Below are positions 1 through 8,497 of a DNA stretch of 64,000 nucleotides, piece by piece (within the stretch, counting starts at the first letter, position 1; each line of letters begins with the position of its first letter). The notes under the pieces are model-generated. The model ran no database searches. It was not told the origin of the DNA and saw nothing but the letters and a program-made list of their open reading frames with translations. This stretch comes from an uncultured Spirochaetota bacterium (GTDB taxonomy: Bacteria > Spirochaetota > Spirochaetia > Treponematales > Treponemataceae): positions 1-64,000 of the forward strand of contig CALXMF010000007.1 of NCBI GenBank assembly GCA_944389415.1. Direction: 5' to 3'. The translations under genes and the position numbers were made by a program.

Positions 1-109
1 GATTTTATTTAACGTAGCATGATGGATATGTGGCTTTTTTCAGAATCAAAATTGCGAACTAAATTTGACACAATCAAAATATGCTTTTCTACACCCAAAT
101 CACCTAACC

Positions 110-139
110 TTGACTTTATACATAAAACATGCATAAATA
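110..139 (+). promoter_or_regulatory. Putative sigma-70 promoter of metNIQ
   Basis: TTGACT at 110-115 is followed after 17 bp by ATAAAT (or TAAATA one base later), about 20 bp before the metN start. The first 109 bases of the window hold no coding region or riboswitch that I can recognise; in particular I see no SAM riboswitch ahead of this methionine transporter. Confidence 0.45.
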
Positions 140-160
140 TAGAAAAATCGAGGAGCAGCT

Positions 161-1198
161 ATGCAGATTATACTGGAAGGTCTTGAAAGGACCTATGCAG
201 GGGCGGCATCCGCGGGAAACGTTCACGCTGTAAGGAATGTAAGTCTCTCTATTCCATCAAATACAATTTTTGGTATCATTGGTAAGAGCGGCGCAGGAAA
301 ATCGACACTAGTGCGTCTTATCAGTCTGCTTGAAAAACCTGATGCTGGTACTGTTTTTTATGATAATGAACGAGTAGACAATCTTACCGGACAGGAATTG
401 ATCCGGAGAAGACGGCGAATCGGTATGATATTCCAGAATTTTAATTTATTCGCATCCCGTACCGCAGGACAGAATATCGCGTACCCAATGGAAATATGTG
501 GAGTGCCTAAAATACGCATAAAACAACGTACACAGGAATTGCTTGAACTTGTTGGTCTGGCAGACCGTGAAAATGCTCCCATTAGTACATTATCTGGCGG
601 ACAAAAGCAACGTATCGCCATTGCACGTGCGCTTGCAAACAATCCTGATATATTATTCTGTGATGAAGCGACAAGCGCGCTCGATCCGCAGACAACCCGT
701 TCTATCCTTGAGCTTATCCGAAAAATACAAAAGGAAATGCAGCTCACCGTAGTAATGATCACTCATCAGATGGAAGTTGTCCGTGACGCGTGTGACTATG
801 TGGCAGTTCTCGACGCCGGTTCCGTTGTAGAGCAAGGACCTGTTGCACAGATATTTACTCACCCGCAGACTGCTGTTACGAAAGATTTTATTTCTAATCT
901 TGCGCCAATGAACAGCGAAAGCGACAGCGTAACACATACAGAGGGTATAGTACGCTGGTCACAGGAAGGCGGACATTATATTCTGCATTTTGTCGGGCAT
1001 ATGACTGGAGAACCGGTGCTGAGCGATATGGCTAAAAAATTTAATATCAGTTTTAACATCAGGGCCGGAGGAATTCAGCATCTGCCTGAACAGGATGTGG
1101 GAACAATGATTATTGATATTGCCGGAACAGATACAGAAGTTTCACGTGCACTTGCATATCTTACAGAAGAAGGCATCATTGTGGAGGAAAACAGATAA
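161..1198 (+). CDS. metN: Methionine ABC transporter ATP-binding protein MetN
   Basis: This is the cytoplasmic ATPase of the D/L-methionine importer and powers uptake through MetI. The 345-residue protein has Walker A GKSGAGKST at 41-49, Q-loop Gln92, signature LSGGQ at 144-148, Walker B ILFCDE at 164-169 and the switch His202. After the ATPase domain comes a C-terminal extension from about residue 260, which fits the NIL domain that lets MetN sense internal methionine. The start at 161 has AGGAG 8 bases upstream. It overlaps metI by one base, and metQ follows, so the order metN-metI-metQ is the classic importer operon. The length is normal for MetN. Confidence 0.95.
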   Translation: MQIILEGLERTYAGAASAGNVHAVRNVSLSIPSNTIFGIIGKSGAGKSTLVRLISLLEKPDAGTVFYDNERVDNLTGQELIRRRRRIGMIFQNFNLFASRTAGQNIAYPMEICGVPKIRIKQRTQELLELVGLADRENAPISTLSGGQKQRIAIARALANNPDILFCDEATSALDPQTTRSILELIRKIQKEMQLTVVMITHQMEVVRDACDYVAVLDAGSVVEQGPVAQIFTHPQTAVTKDFISNLAPMNSESDSVTHTEGIVRWSQEGGHYILHFVGHMTGEPVLSDMAKKFNISFNIRAGGIQHLPEQDVGTMIIDIAGTDTEVSRALAYLTEEGIIVEENR

Positions 1199-1860
1199 TG
1201 AGCGCGTCTATGTTATTTTCACTTGTATCACAAGCAACAGGACAAACACTAATAATGGTGCTTGCATCTGCTGTTTTTTCTCTGATTCTTGGCCTGCCGT
1301 TAGGTATTCTTCTGTGCGTCACAGATCCTGCGACGGGTATAGCTCCAAAACCAATACTGTATCAGGTGCTTACACGCATTGTAAATATATTGCGTTCATT
1401 TCCTTTCATTATCCTGATGATTCTGCTCTTTCCACTTTCCCGCATTATTGTACGCACCAGTATCGGAACAACAGCAACTATTGTTCCGCTGTCTATAGCA
1501 GCGGCGCCATTTATTGCCCGCATTATAGAAACTGCGTTAAAAGAAGTAGATACAGGAGTCATTCAGGCCGCACGGGCAATGGGATCTACTAATTTCCAAA
1601 TCATCATTAAAGTTCTTCTGCCAGAGGCAATGCCCTCGCTCGTCTCAGGAATAACACTGACCATTATCAATCTAATCGGGTATTCCGCAATGGCTGGCGC
1701 GATAGGCGGCGGCGGTCTGGGAGACCTTGCAATACGGTATGGATATCAGCGTTTCAGAACGGATGTAATGATTGCGGCGGTTGTTGTTATTCTTGTACTT
1801 GTTGAAGTTATTCAGCTGGTTGGAACAAAAATAAGTGCCGCTCTTCTGGCAAAACGGTAG
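1198..1860 (+). CDS. metI: Methionine ABC transporter permease MetI
   Basis: This is the membrane-spanning subunit of the methionine importer, 220 residues with about five hydrophobic segments. The cytoplasmic EAA coupling loop is visible in the middle (AARAMGSTNFQIIIKVLLPE), as in the binding-protein-dependent permease family. The C-terminal half contains the GAIGGGGLGDLA stretch typical of MetI. Its ATG shares the last base of the metN stop codon, indicating translational coupling. Known MetI proteins are close to this length (about 217 residues), so the gene appears intact. Confidence 0.94.
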   Translation: MSASMLFSLVSQATGQTLIMVLASAVFSLILGLPLGILLCVTDPATGIAPKPILYQVLTRIVNILRSFPFIILMILLFPLSRIIVRTSIGTTATIVPLSIAAAPFIARIIETALKEVDTGVIQAARAMGSTNFQIIIKVLLPEAMPSLVSGITLTIINLIGYSAMAGAIGGGGLGDLAIRYGYQRFRTDVMIAAVVVILVLVEVIQLVGTKISAALLAKR

Positions 1861-1904
1861 CAGTTTCTGCGCTCAGACGCAGCTGTATATAGATGGAGGT
1901 TTTT

Positions 1905-2702
1905 ATGAAAAAAATGGTTTCAATCGCAATTGCACTGCTTTGCGCTGCAGTTGTATTTGCAGGAGGCAAGAAAGACGATGGAAAAATTATTTCTGTCGGA
2001 GCAACACCGGAACCGCATGCGGCTATGCTGCAGCTTGTTGTTGATGATCTTGCGAAAGAAGGTATCACTCTTGAGATTAAAGAATTTACGGATTATGTAA
2101 CTCCAAATGAAGCACTTGAAAGCGGTCAGATTATGGCAAATTTCTTTCAGCATCTGCCATACCTGGAATCATTTAATGCTGAACGCGGATATCATCTGGT
2201 AAATGCTGGCGGTATTCATATTGAGCCTATGGCCTTATACTCAAAAAAAGTTGCAGCAATCACTGATATCGCCGATGGAGCTAACATCGCTATTCCCAAT
2301 GACCCGACAAATGAAGGACGTGCACTGCTGTTGCTGCAATCTGCAGGTCTTATCGAACTGAATGCCGATGCCGGTATTACAGCGACACCGCTCGATATTA
2401 CTTCTAATCCTAAAAATTTAAAATTCACTGAAATAGAAGCGGCTTCATTGCCTCGTATTCTTCAGGATGTTGACGCAGCTGTTATCAACGGAAATTATGC
2501 GATCCCTGCCGGTTTAAGCGCAAAAACAGACGGCTTATATATCGAGGGAGCTGATTCACCATATGTAAATGTTATTGCGGTAAAAAGTGGTAATGAAAAA
2601 GATCCTCGTGTTGTAGCTCTGGTAAAAGCTCTTCAGAGTGAAGAAGTTGCAAACTGGATTGCAGAACGGTATCCCAATGGAGAAGTTGTAAAAGTATTTT
2701 AA
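1905..2702 (+). CDS. metQ: Methionine-binding protein MetQ (NlpA family)
   Basis: This is the periplasmic receptor that hands methionine to MetI. I place the start at 1905 rather than at the in-frame ATG at 1893, because 1893 lies inside the ribosome binding site (GGAGG at 1895-1899, five bases before 1905). The 265-residue protein begins with MKK and a short hydrophobic segment ending VVFAGG, then the NlpA/MetQ body (SVGATPEPHAAML near the N terminus, FFQHLPYLESFN further in). There is no lipobox cysteine where one would expect it; Cys13 sits too early in the hydrophobic stretch. A soluble periplasmic form is therefore possible, unlike the usual lipoprotein. The gene ends the metNIQ operon at a strong terminator. 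Confidence 0.93.
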   Translation: MKKMVSIAIALLCAAVVFAGGKKDDGKIISVGATPEPHAAMLQLVVDDLAKEGITLEIKEFTDYVTPNEALESGQIMANFFQHLPYLESFNAERGYHLVNAGGIHIEPMALYSKKVAAITDIADGANIAIPNDPTNEGRALLLLQSAGLIELNADAGITATPLDITSNPKNLKFTEIEAASLPRILQDVDAAVINGNYAIPAGLSAKTDGLYIEGADSPYVNVIAVKSGNEKDPRVVALVKALQSEEVANWIAERYPNGEVVKVF

Positions 2703-2720
2703 CAATATCAATCTATAAAT

Positions 2721-2756
2721 AAAAAACCCGAAAACCTATGGTTTTCGGGTTTTTTA
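2721..2756. terminator. Bidirectional intrinsic terminator between metQ and pgk
   Basis: The arms AACCCGAAAACC and GGTTTTCGGGTT enclose a TAT loop, with a T run on the right and an A run on the left. It can therefore stop both metQ (plus) and pgk (minus), which converge here. Confidence 0.88.
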
Positions 2757-2778
2757 TTATGCTAACAGCATTGCATAA

Positions 2779-4047
2779 TTACTTTGTTTCAAGAACCGCA
2801 ATACCAGGCAGTGTTTTACCTTCAAGGAATTCAAGTGACGCTCCGCCGCCGGTAGATACGTGGCTCATCTTTGACGCCAGATTAAATTTATTAACAGCAG
2901 CAACAGAATCACCGCCGCCAACAACACTCATGGCACCTTTCTCAGTCGCTTCAGCAACTAAATGCGCGACTTCACCAGTTCCTTTTGCAAATGCCTCAAA
3001 CTCAAATACACCAACAGGACCATTCCATACGATAGACTTCGCATTGAGAATTGCATCTTTATACAAAGCAAGTGTCTTAGGACCGACATCCATACCCATC
3101 AAATTATCAGGAATATCAACGCCATCTACAGCAACAGGAGCCGCGTCAGCTGCAAATTCAGCAGCACCAACATGATCCACAGGCAGAATAATATTTACAT
3201 TCTTACCTTTTGCTGCGGTAAGAAGATCTTTTGCGGTATTGATAAAATCATCTTCTACCAAAGACTTACCGATTGTATGCCCCTGTGCTTTCAGGAACGT
3301 ATATGCCATACCGCCGCCAATAATAAGAGCAGACGCATTTTTCAGCAGGCTTTCCAGAACAGCAATTTTTGATGATACTTTTGCACCGCCAATAATAGCA
3401 ACCATTGGTTTAGGAGGATTGGTAACCATCGGCTCAAGATATTTAACTTCTTTTTCCATAAGGAAACCGCCGACTTTTACATCCATGAATTTTGCAATAG
3501 TCGCTGTAGAAGCATGGGCACGGTGAGCAGTACCAAATGCGTCATTTACATATACATCACCATACAAAGCAAGTTCTTTTGCCAGTTTTTCCTGCTCTGC
3601 CATATCCTTAGATGTTTCTTCTTTGTGGAAACGAGTATTCTCAAGCATCATGATGCCGCCTTCAGGCAGCGCATCAACAGCAGCCTTCTGGCCATAGCAG
3701 CTTTCTGCAAACACAACTGGTTTACCCAGAAGCTTTGCCAGATATTCAGATACAGGCTTCATACGGTTTTTACCATTAATAAAAGCTTCCTCGTCAGCAG
3801 CGGTAAATGATTTACCAGCCTTTTCCGCTTTCTCTTTTGCTTTTTTAACATCTTTTGAAGGATCTCCCAAATGACTCATTAAAACAAGACTTCTGGGGTT
3901 CTGTTCAAGAATATATTTAATAGTAGGAAGCGCAGCCTGAATACGGGTATCATCCTGAACGACACCATCCTTCATGGGCACATTAAAATCAACACGCATA
4001 ATAATGCGCTTTCCGGCAAGTGCAATATCTTTTACCGTCTTAATCAT
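2779..4047 (-). CDS. pgk: Phosphoglycerate kinase
   Basis: This glycolytic enzyme transfers the acyl phosphate of 1,3-bisphosphoglycerate to ADP. The 422-residue protein carries the N-terminal substrate-binding motif RVDFNVP at 18-24, HLGDP further in, GGAKVSSKI in the hinge region and the nucleotide-loop GGGDSVAAV near the C terminus. It is slightly longer than most bacterial Pgk (about 390-400), with a charged insertion after the HLGDP region ([23 protein letters not shown]). A GGAGG site lies ahead of the start. It is transcribed from its own promoter in the gap after the upstream coiled-coil gene. The other glycolytic gene here, gpmI, is about 15 kb away. Confidence 0.97.
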   Translation of the reverse strand: MIKTVKDIALAGKRIIMRVDFNVPMKDGVVQDDTRIQAALPTIKYILEQNPRSLVLMSHLGDPSKDVKKAKEKAEKAGKSFTAADEEAFINGKNRMKPVSEYLAKLLGKPVVFAESCYGQKAAVDALPEGGIMMLENTRFHKEETSKDMAEQEKLAKELALYGDVYVNDAFGTAHRAHASTATIAKFMDVKVGGFLMEKEVKYLEPMVTNPPKPMVAIIGGAKVSSKIAVLESLLKNASALIIGGGMAYTFLKAQGHTIGKSLVEDDFINTAKDLLTAAKGKNVNIILPVDHVGAAEFAADAAPVAVDGVDIPDNLMGMDVGPKTLALYKDAILNAKSIVWNGPVGVFEFEAFAKGTGEVAHLVAEATEKGAMSVVGGGDSVAAVNKFNLASKMSHVSTGGGASLEFLEGKTLPGIAVLETK

Positions 4048-4086
4048 AATAAGAAACCTCCAATTTGAGTTATCTATTGTATAAAA

Positions 4087-4115
4087 ACTATACCAATTCT
4101 TTATTGAAAAGTAAA
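4087..4115 (-). promoter_or_regulatory. Putative sigma-70 promoter of pgk
   Basis: On the minus strand TTTACT (4115-4110) and TATAGT (4092-4087) are 17 bp apart, about 40 bases before the pgk start. Confidence 0.4.
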
Positions 4116-4161
4116 GGCAGAAAAAAGCCCGAATTCTGACTTATCCTTAAAATGAACAAAA

Positions 4162-5382
4162 CTACATTTGAAGTTCCTGTTCTGTAAGTTGTTTCACCGT
4201 TTTTGCCGCAGTTTTTTCCAACTCACTGCGTTTTAATACAAGACGACCTTTGTCAGTTTCTATCTCACTCATTTTCTTTTTAATTTCCGTATTACGCTGC
4301 TCAATCTCTTCTATTTCATGACAGTTTGCAGCAAGGGCATTGCGCATATTCCCCAGCTTTTTCTCTATCTGTTCAAGATCATGTGTAACATGCTGCATAT
4401 CAATGCTATGCTGGCAGTCCGCAAGATTAACACGACTACAACGAACCCGCTCAAGTAACTGCTTCATATCCGCAAGCTCTGAAGGTGCATCAGAGGCAGG
4501 TTCATAGCTGGTCAAAACCTCCCCATCAGGCAGCAGGTACAGATTACAGAAAGCTCTTCCCGATGTTTGGCAAAGTGAAACCTGCATTTTTTTCTTTTCA
4601 TCAAGCTCATGCCGTAAACCACTGATAAAGCGCTCAACACTTCCTGTTACACCGTTTTTAGCAAACGAATTTGTTATTTCTGAAATTTGTTCAGAACACT
4701 CTTTAATCCGGACATCATATGAGGTGATACTATCTGTCAGCTCTCTACATTTCCGATATGAATCCTGAACAATAACTGACAACGCATTTTGCTCATACTG
4801 CTCATTGAGTACACCACTGGAATAAATTAAACGGCCAGCTTTTATGTATAATACGGACAATCGCTTTTCTAATTGCCTTACACTATTCTGTTTGCTTTTG
4901 CGCACAAAAGAATCTTTTACCATTGTCCAGATTGAAGCTGTTTCTGCCTGCATTCCTGTCGTATCAAGCATATTTTGTGCATCATGTAACTGTACACGCA
5001 GAGAAACAATCTCTTTATAAAGCACTTCAAAACCTTCAACACCGTTATCAGGTCCCGCATCTGCACAAGCATTTCCTAGCGATTCGTATAAAGAGTTCCA
5101 ATTTAAATCAAGTTTTAACTTCTCTTTTTTTACAGATTCAAGTGTCCTCTGAAGAGACTGCCTCTTTTCTGCAGCAGAAAAAATATCATTTGTCCTGTTC
5201 TCAAGATCATCGATATCATGCTGCAAAGCTGCATACGCCGCAGCTGATTCTGTACCCGCATGGATATCACCAGCAGCAAAAAGAGCCTTACCAACAACTG
5301 ATTCCGCAAGTGAAAGCTCTTTCTGAATCTGCCCTTTTCGTTTTTCAAGTTCATCAATTGTTTTTGTATATGTATCAATCAT
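4162..5382 (-). CDS. Conserved-looking coiled-coil protein of unknown function
   Basis: I do not recognise this 406-residue protein. It has no signal peptide and no membrane segment. Most of it is heptad-rich and charged (for example DELEKRKGQIQKELSLAES at the N terminus and IEKKLGNMRNALAAN near residue 350), indicating long coiled coils with short breaks. One break near 280 reads CNLYLLPDGEVLTSYEP and may be a small globular or beta segment. It lies between a YhhN-family gene and pgk, all on the minus strand. Normal codon use and length make it a real gene. A cytoskeletal or scaffold role would be a guess. Confidence 0.8.
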   Translation of the reverse strand: MIDTYTKTIDELEKRKGQIQKELSLAESVVGKALFAAGDIHAGTESAAAYAALQHDIDDLENRTNDIFSAAEKRQSLQRTLESVKKEKLKLDLNWNSLYESLGNACADAGPDNGVEGFEVLYKEIVSLRVQLHDAQNMLDTTGMQAETASIWTMVKDSFVRKSKQNSVRQLEKRLSVLYIKAGRLIYSSGVLNEQYEQNALSVIVQDSYRKCRELTDSITSYDVRIKECSEQISEITNSFAKNGVTGSVERFISGLRHELDEKKKMQVSLCQTSGRAFCNLYLLPDGEVLTSYEPASDAPSELADMKQLLERVRCSRVNLADCQHSIDMQHVTHDLEQIEKKLGNMRNALAANCHEIEEIEQRNTEIKKKMSEIETDKGRLVLKRSELEKTAAKTVKQLTEQELQM

Positions 5383-5427
5383 TATAACCTTCCTTTACCA
5401 CCATATCAGTATAACACGCTCCGCTTT

Positions 5428-6105
5428 TTAAAGATACAGACACACGCCAAGAGAAAGACACAACTGCGCACCAATATATGTTAACATTATCCAAAAATCA
5501 TGAACCGGAAGCCAGTCCAACAGTTTTTTTCTAAATAGAGAGAGAGCAAGGATACTATCGGAAAGAAGAAAAAGACTTGTTCCTGTAAAAAACAATACAG
5601 AAAATAAACTGATAGAATTTATTAATATTCCCAAAGAAATAAAATGCAAAAATTCAAGAACCGCTGTATAACAAATAATAGCTACGCCAACATAATCTTT
5701 TCGTTTGTCAAGAATAAACCATGAAAATAGTAAGTAACCTGCATACAAAGCCAATACAACACACAAACCAGCTGCAGAAAAAATGCTGCAAGTAAAAAAA
5801 CGGACGTATATATAAATCCAGCTAAAATGTCCTATAAGAAAACACAACAATCCCATAATAAAATGGGACATATCTCGCGGGCGCAGTAAAAAATAATCTC
5901 CAGCGGCCCCCGCAATGAGCGCGGCAATAACAGCAAAACGCACCGCCCCTATAGATATATCCCCGGAACACAGTACTGCAGCTAAAAGCAGCGGCATCAA
6001 AAGAGGTTTTGTTATGCACCTAAAAAAATTTGCAGAATAAAGACAGCAGCCTAAATGAACAATAACAAAGCAGCCAAAAATCCACCACAGAACATCAGCA
6101 AACAT
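5428..6105 (-). CDS. YhhN/TMEM86-family membrane protein (lysoplasmalogenase-like)
   Basis: This polytopic inner-membrane protein has about eight hydrophobic helices in 225 residues. The AGDYFLLRP motif, followed by a hydrophobic stretch ending FLIGHFSWIYIY, matches the conserved aspartate and GH pair of the YhhN family. Characterised members hydrolyse the vinyl ether bond of lysoplasmalogens. I choose the ATG at 6105 because GGAGG lies five bases before it; a longer frame begins at 6129 but has no ribosome binding site. Plasmalogens occur in some anaerobes including treponemes, which makes the activity plausible, but the substrate is not shown by sequence. Confidence 0.72.
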   Translation of the reverse strand: MFADVLWWIFGCFVIVHLGCCLYSANFFRCITKPLLMPLLLAAVLCSGDISIGAVRFAVIAALIAGAAGDYFLLRPRDMSHFIMGLLCFLIGHFSWIYIYVRFFTCSIFSAAGLCVVLALYAGYLLFSWFILDKRKDYVGVAIICYTAVLEFLHFISLGILINSISLFSVLFFTGTSLFLLSDSILALSLFRKKLLDWLPVHDFWIMLTYIGAQLCLSLGVCLYL

Positions 6106-6175
6106 ATACACCTCCAATGAATACTTCATCTATAGTGTAACATACCTGAGCAATGCGGCAAATCTTTTTTCAACA

Positions 6176-7033
6176 TTAGACCACAATATATTCTCTCATG
6201 CAGTCTTCATCACGAAACTGATATTCTGTATCTCGAAGCCGTTTCATCGCTCTGCGTTCTGTTTTCCGCACGCATTCCTGCGATACACATAAAATATCTG
6301 CAATTTCTCTGAGACTTAGGCGTTTATCCAAGTTTCCAAGATTATAGCGATAATATAACACAAGCTGTTCATTCTTAGGTAATCGGGAAAGAATGGAAAA
6401 AACATATTCCCTGATGCCTTCTTTCTGAATATATATATCAGGTGAATACGTATAATCAGGCAGCAAATCCGATATACAGTCGTCTGATTCACTATCAACC
6501 GCATTGTCTATACTGCTTATATTTTGAACAGTTTGAGCATATTGTATTACTTCTTTAACAAGAGAATCTTGAAGGCCAAGATATACTGCAATTTCATGTA
6601 CCTCAGGGTCTCTCTTAAAATGAGAAACTAAAAACTCGCGGGCAATATGAATACGGCGCAGCAATTCCTCTTTTCGATACGGCAATGTAATTAAAGGATT
6701 TTTTATTCTGATATATCGTGTTATATATTGACTAATCCAGTAAAACGCATATGTAGAAAAACGTGTTTTAAAAGAACTGCGAAATTTTGAAGCCGCAGCC
6801 ATAAGACCGATGTTACCTTCCTGCACAAGATCCATTTCGGCACCTTCAGGAACAGAATAACGCTGTACAATAGCAACCACTAAACGCAAATTACACTGAA
6901 CAAGCCGTATCTTTGCCGCCTTATCATTATGTGCGATACGATCAGCAAGATCTTTTTCCTCATCAGCAGACAGCAGAGGATACGCCTTTATCTGATCTAC
7001 ATATTCTTTCATAATACAGTTCTTTTTCATCAT
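6176..7033 (-). CDS. Alternative sigma-70-family factor (sigma factor 1)
   Basis: This 285-residue group 2/3 sigma factor lacks region 1.1. Region 1.2 (QIKAYPLLSADEEKDLADRI) and region 2 (DLVQEGNIGLMAAASKF, then FSTYAFYWISQYITRYIR) are clear. Region 3 spans about 125-200 and region 4 ends with a helix-turn-helix (LSLREIADILCVSQECVRK). It is more diverged than the second factor at 55600-56463: the WWIRQ of region 2.4 is YWISQ here. The start at 7033 is chosen for the GAGG six bases upstream; other ATGs lie at 7045 and 7030. A sigma-54-type promoter lies 50 bases upstream, so expression probably depends on RpoN and an enhancer-binding activator. Target genes cannot be read from the sequence. 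Confidence 0.88.
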   Translation of the reverse strand: MMKKNCIMKEYVDQIKAYPLLSADEEKDLADRIAHNDKAAKIRLVQCNLRLVVAIVQRYSVPEGAEMDLVQEGNIGLMAAASKFRSSFKTRFSTYAFYWISQYITRYIRIKNPLITLPYRKEELLRRIHIAREFLVSHFKRDPEVHEIAVYLGLQDSLVKEVIQYAQTVQNISSIDNAVDSESDDCISDLLPDYTYSPDIYIQKEGIREYVFSILSRLPKNEQLVLYYRYNLGNLDKRLSLREIADILCVSQECVRKTERRAMKRLRDTEYQFRDEDCMREYIVV

Positions 7034-7082
7034 TATCAGCCTCATTGCTCGATATCAGGAACTACACTCTCGCAATGATAGC

Positions 7083-7098
7083 AGCATAAAACATGCCA
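7083..7098 (-). promoter_or_regulatory. Sigma-54 (-24/-12) promoter of sigma factor 1
   Basis: The minus strand reads TGGCATGTTTTATGCT. The family consensus is TGGCACG, four bases, TTGCW. The invariant GG and GC are present with the correct 10-base gap. The same 16 bases occur at 56525-56540 ahead of the other sigma gene. Confidence 0.75.
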
Positions 7099-7132
7099 TT
7101 TGTACTCAATGAAATGAAAAAACTATTTACTT

Positions 7133-7176
7133 ATTAATAAAAGAAATATATCATAAGCTTATCAGCTCATGATATA
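7133..7176 (-). terminator. Intrinsic terminator after the aminomutase gene
   Basis: On the minus strand TATATCATGAGCT and AGCTTATGATATA form a 13-bp stem (one G-U pair) around a GATA loop, followed by TTTCTTTTATT. It separates the upstream gene from the sigma-54 promoter of sigma factor 1. Confidence 0.75.
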
Positions 7177-7239
7177 CAATTTCATACATACCTGTTTAAC
7201 TTTTCATACAGATAACGTATCTTTTTGTACATAATAAAA

Positions 7240-8319
7240 TCAATATGGATAATACCAGCTGCCTTTTTCGTTTGAAAAACGATATCCGGAATTTTCTTTT
7301 TTCACATCAATATCGTTAAAATCACTATCCAGCTGAAGCATATTAAATTTTCCGCCTCCATCTGGTAAATCAACCGCATAAACAGGACATGAAAGACCAG
7401 ACAGCAATTTACGAAGTTTTCCATAAATTACAAGTCCTTCTTTTGGCGGAACTCGGAAGTGACTTGTACCAGGTGCAAGATCACCTTGGAACAAATAACC
7501 AGGTTTGATCCCCATAGTAACAAGCTGCTGAAACAACGCTGCCAGAATAGCAGGTGAATCATTCACACCACGAAGTAGTACCGTTTGTGACTGCATAGGT
7601 ATCCCGGCATTAAGCAGAGACGCAAAAACACTAACTGTATTACGACTGTATAGAGGACTAATCTCTGCAGGATGATTAATATGCGGTATAACCCATAATG
7701 GACGAAATGAGCGAAGCAGCGATAAAAATTGAGGCGTAAATCGTTCCGGAAAAAAAACAGGCGCACGTGTACAGACGCGAATCAGTATATCAGAACGAAC
7801 TTTACGAATTCGTGAAAATAGCCACGCAAGTTTATCATCTTTAGCAGTTAAAGGATCTCCGCCAGAACACAGTATTTCCTGTATTTCTTCATGCTCACAA
7901 AGATATTGGCACACGGGCTCAAGTTCTTCCTCTGTAATAAAACCTTCCCGTTGAACAGCATAACAGCGTCTGAAACAGTGTCTGCAATACGAAAAACACC
8001 GTGCTGTTGTCAAAAGCAAACAACGATTCTCATACTGATGCACAAGACGGTGACAAACCTGATATCGATGAGCTCCAAGGGGATCTGATAATTCACAATC
8101 AAGAATATGAGATTCATTGTACGATGGAATACACTGCCGGTACATCGCCAGAAACGAATCTGGATCCTCACGTGAGAGAATTTCAAGCAACGATACCATA
8201 CGTTCAGTTAATCGAAACGGTAATCCACCTTTTTGTTCAATATTTTGGCAAAAACGTTGATCCTCTTCAAATATGGGAAAACGTCCATATATTTGCTCCA
8301 AACTAGAATATACCTGCAT
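7240..8319 (-). CDS. Radical-SAM lysine 2,3-aminomutase family protein, EpmB-like
   Basis: The 359-residue enzyme has the radical-SAM cluster CFSYCRHC (Cys108, Cys112, Cys115 from the chosen start), the CSGGDPL motif, and a C-terminal PDGGGK carrying the lysine that binds PLP. The family interconverts alpha- and beta-lysine, either free or on elongation factor P (EpmB). The length fits EpmB (about 340) better than KamA (about 415-470), because the C-terminal extension is missing. The start at 8319 has GGTGGAG six bases upstream; the in-frame GTG at 8340 has no such site. Neither epmA nor efp is in this window, so EF-P modification is an inference. Confidence 0.85.
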   Translation of the reverse strand: MQVYSSLEQIYGRFPIFEEDQRFCQNIEQKGGLPFRLTERMVSLLEILSREDPDSFLAMYRQCIPSYNESHILDCELSDPLGAHRYQVCHRLVHQYENRCLLLTTARCFSYCRHCFRRCYAVQREGFITEEELEPVCQYLCEHEEIQEILCSGGDPLTAKDDKLAWLFSRIRKVRSDILIRVCTRAPVFFPERFTPQFLSLLRSFRPLWVIPHINHPAEISPLYSRNTVSVFASLLNAGIPMQSQTVLLRGVNDSPAILAALFQQLVTMGIKPGYLFQGDLAPGTSHFRVPPKEGLVIYGKLRKLLSGLSCPVYAVDLPDGGGKFNMLQLDSDFNDIDVKKENSGYRFSNEKGSWYYPY

Positions 8320-8497
8320 ATAAATCTCCACCTCTATCACTATACTATAAAGGTAAGCGATATTACCATATCTTCATAAAAAAGAATCTCAATTTTATAA
8401 AGAAGCAGACAGGTATTCAGGCTGGATAACTATACAGAAAATAGTTTTTATGATAATGTCACATAAATTACAGTATTTATAAAACAGCGGAGGAATT

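Noticed and set aside
120-140. CATAAAACATGCATAAATAT before metN looks like the sigma-54 element
   Set aside because: It shares ATAAAACATGC with the two sigma-gene promoters but lacks the GCCA that supplies the essential -24 GG, so it cannot be a -24/-12 promoter. A sigma-70 reading fits better.
7147-7176. Inverted repeat as an enhancer-binding site for the sigma-54 promoter
   Set aside because: On the minus strand it has a 13-bp stem, tetraloop and T-rich tail at the right place to end the upstream gene, so a terminator is the simpler explanation.
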